Source: Spirochaetia bacterium
GTDB taxonomy: Bacteria > Spirochaetota > Spirochaetia > Treponematales > Treponemataceae
Length of the DNA stretch: 13,549 nucleotides
NCBI GenBank assembly: GCA_900770075.1
Contig: CAAGIZ010000159.1
Location: forward strand, 1-13,549
Direction of reading: 5' to 3'
The notes beneath the pieces were generated by a model, which saw nothing but the letters and a program-made list of their open reading frames with translations, was not told the origin of the DNA and searched no databases. A program made the translations under genes and the position numbers. Every line of letters begins with the position of its first letter. Within the stretch, counting starts at the first letter, position 1. Below are positions 12,901-13,549 of this stretch, one piece after another.

Positions 12901-13517
12901 ACGTAAAAAACTTTGCCTACGAGCTTTCAAGGGACGGAGGGGGCACATGGGAAGCCGTAAGCGGAAGTTACTATACTTTTGACCGCAGTGCCGAAAAAGA
13001 CGGCTACCCGGAAAAATCCGCCTTCGTAAATTACCGCATCCGCTCAAAAGCCGTAAACTCCTACGGAAACCAGTCAGAAACCTGGACGGAAGGAACCGTA
13101 ACGGCTTCCAAAAACTACGGAACCTGGCTTCTGTCTGCACCGAAAGTAACGGCAAAGGCTTCGGAAGGCGTGATTGAAATTGCGATCAACGATGAAGAAA
13201 ACTCTACCGTCTGGGGATTTAAGTCCTATTCCCTTGCATATGCAGATACCGGGAAAAAGTGCACGGCAGCGGTACAGAAAAAAGACGAATGGAACTACAC
13301 TCTTTCATTTGCGGGGCTTTATCTTGAAAAGACCGACCTTGCAAAATTCACCTTTACAGCAACCGTAAGCAATGGAGCAAACTCAAAAACAGGAACCTGC
13401 AGTGTAAACACGGATAACTACGGAACCTATGTTCCGGCCGTTCCGTCTGTTTCTGTAAGCGCAGCGGGAAGGGGCGTTTCCCTGTCTTATTCTCACGAAC
13501 AGTTTTACGGATTTTGA
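9942..13517 (+). CDS. J-like tail tip / host-specificity protein, possibly truncated
   Basis: 1191 residues to the TGA. Residues about 1-63 form a small ubiquitin-like domain (KYAVLVNGIRQKTDF, GDAIVVRAIP), followed by a hydrophobic glycine/valine segment (64-88) and an alanine/lysine helix. This corresponds to gpI fused to gpJ. The J body follows: TQPFVMGRRLW, a beta-rich insertion (about 140-370) and the conserved 'NPA(S)WLLEVLTS...FGDFYEYC' block (about 569-615). It continues with the AEYC/IL.....G..G.l....d core ending VDGYRVTFTD (about 700) and a helix near 930-945. Three tail-end Ig/FnIII-like modules follow; NYGTW (1058) and NYGTY (1159) mark a 101-residue period. The last module ends after only 33 residues at a TGA. 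Overlap with the NlpC gene supports the start. Confidence 0.9.
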   Translation: MKALIYRDFSDSFFEQEIKAGKISEVLPEYTEDKYAVLVNGIRQKTDFEIKEGDAIVVRAIPHVTGLLIAGAVVAGVGAIVGGVVAYKAKKASEKAKAEAEKIQNAMRDSGGSVDQDPTMPGASNTVATGRTQPFVMGRRLWTPYFLTQEWDNMRGSYWQDAISQTLNVEMTLTISKDEDYDYHAELKIKFLSAWSGGTDVEFMFGSHYDNYRIKVLKGESHSAGDVISARFSCLHRKRRDVRINGTEFNFPSWMYGVSVGESKSETITASKTFTINEARWEKGNDEYNYRVLQAGFADQAIEEIRADDEVLVKFNPPVTGADIACASTLFPDSRIEIRENGEAFSNKNFDCKMDVQEVNTDLKLSDDESYSDLEYTIPVNAKSVYIPLEFPSGIYTTNDNGSRSNRKIETLVQYSADGGSTFSKLGTQFGKNGVIEDNQRTDLYFVLEHTFTDSEVVNAVKNALPIKIKISCLTSKTEKGNTCDTMQVVKIRSRLIDEKQARKNGTVTYAPLLSPRIDALSVKIGLCLKATETNRDKASKIQIVTCGMARVWDSSLRTWSTARKATRNPASWLLEVLTSRTHTASRIEDSEIDLESFGDFYEYCEEEGLNIDLVISTGDTKENILKKILETGNAGLYRSIYGKLSVAIDDKKPNAVAVLNQQNIISFSAEKNLTRNVDGYRVTFTDCRYWKEDTQVFMRDGSDYGDAPAYVEIEETKIDSFTADSSKGNFSQVYKYMRRKINADILRAHTYSLEIGKEGYFFPLYSKIKIQHPALYTGLGSSSIKRLIISDGYITALELYSPAQYSEDARYGVVIHCVKSDYSRILNAEYTADSEEPTVLNLVTPIATDAQTVPSAENILSFGTLAEDGSFKTITSELTVTEIKQTSKGYQISGVDYSDSLFEYGTIPQYETNLTKPRGSLGTVPLTNDDLLNKVEEIKSELESLVSVDVVNSSRKPSDVAYCSGIAEKDGINLSSVAGGNTIFDNVKNFAYELSRDGGGTWEAVSGSYYTFDRSAEKDGYPEKSAFVNYRIRSKAVNSYGNQSETWTEGTVTASKNYGTWLLSAPKVTAKASEGVIEIAINDEENSTVWGFKSYSLAYADTGKKCTAAVQKKDEWNYTLSFAGLYLEKTDLAKFTFTATVSNGANSKTGTCSVNTDNYGTYVPAVPSVSVSAAGRGVSLSYSHEQFYGF

Positions 13518-13549
13518 AAATACGAAGTACAGATTTCAAAGGAAGATCG
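13515..13549 (+). other. In-frame TGA with same-frame coding continuation
   Basis: The J-like frame is ended by TGA (13515-13517), but the following codons in the same frame read KYEVQISKED up to the window edge. They look like the next strand of the interrupted Ig-like module: the previous module has WGFKSYSLAY at the equivalent place (K1094 aligning with the stop codon). Other genes here (capsid, connector, Gp15, gpM-like, gpL-like) end with TGA, so TGA is a real stop in this genome. A nonsense mutation, a sequencing error or regulated readthrough could explain it. Confidence 0.6.

Noticed and set aside
13515..13517. Alternative genetic code with TGA read as Trp
   Set aside because: Several confident genes here end with TGA directly before or overlapping the next start (for example 3791-3793, 9943-9945), and Trp is encoded by TGG throughout.

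Overview
The window is part of a siphovirus-type prophage (or phage) genome: an HK97-like head module followed by a lambda-like long-tail module, nearly all on the + strand. No host marker gene is present. Moderate G+C, strong AGGAG-type ribosome sites, and Lys/Glu/Phe-rich proteins with heavy GGA, AAA, CTT and GCA codon use suggest a spirochaete of the Treponema type, but this is stylistic inference; a Bacillota host is not excluded.

Layout. (1) 1-1132 is an accessory block holding no structural gene. It has a minus-strand 33-aa membrane peptide gene (59-160), a divergent intergenic region with inverted repeats and two promoters, and a + strand operon of a 36-aa membrane peptide (463-573), a 35-aa membrane peptide (652-759) and a 64-aa ribbon-helix-helix-like protein (765-959), closed by a strong terminator (969-1004). 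The operon mRNA is predicted to be highly structured. (2) 1133-4239 is the head module: prohead protease, major capsid protein, a very strong terminator, a small connector-region protein, a gp6-like head-tail connector and a gp10-like head-closure protein. (3) 4243-5739 is the first tail module: putative tail terminator, major tail protein and a Gp15-family tail assembly protein. (4) 5740-6433 is an antisense island: three minus-strand genes for tiny single-span membrane proteins (55, 45 and 39 aa), two with near-consensus sigma-70-type promoters, plus an 87-bp identical duplicate of the start of the tape-measure gene. (5) 6434-13517 is the second tail module: tape measure, M-like and L-like tail-tip proteins, an NlpC/P60 peptidase (K-like) and a large J-like tail-tip protein carrying a gpI-like N-terminus. 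The J frame is stopped by a TGA at 13515-13517, after which same-frame sequence still looks like the continuing domain.

How it works together: the structural genes build a capsid, connect it to a tail tube whose length is set by the tape measure, and cap it with a receptor-binding/penetration tip. The tiny membrane proteins look like independently transcribed 'moron' cargo inserted at two joints of the structural operon. Six single-span peptides of 33-55 aa in 13.5 kb, some with elaborate RNA folding, are the most unusual content. Terminase, portal, integrase and a recognisable lysis cassette are not in the window.
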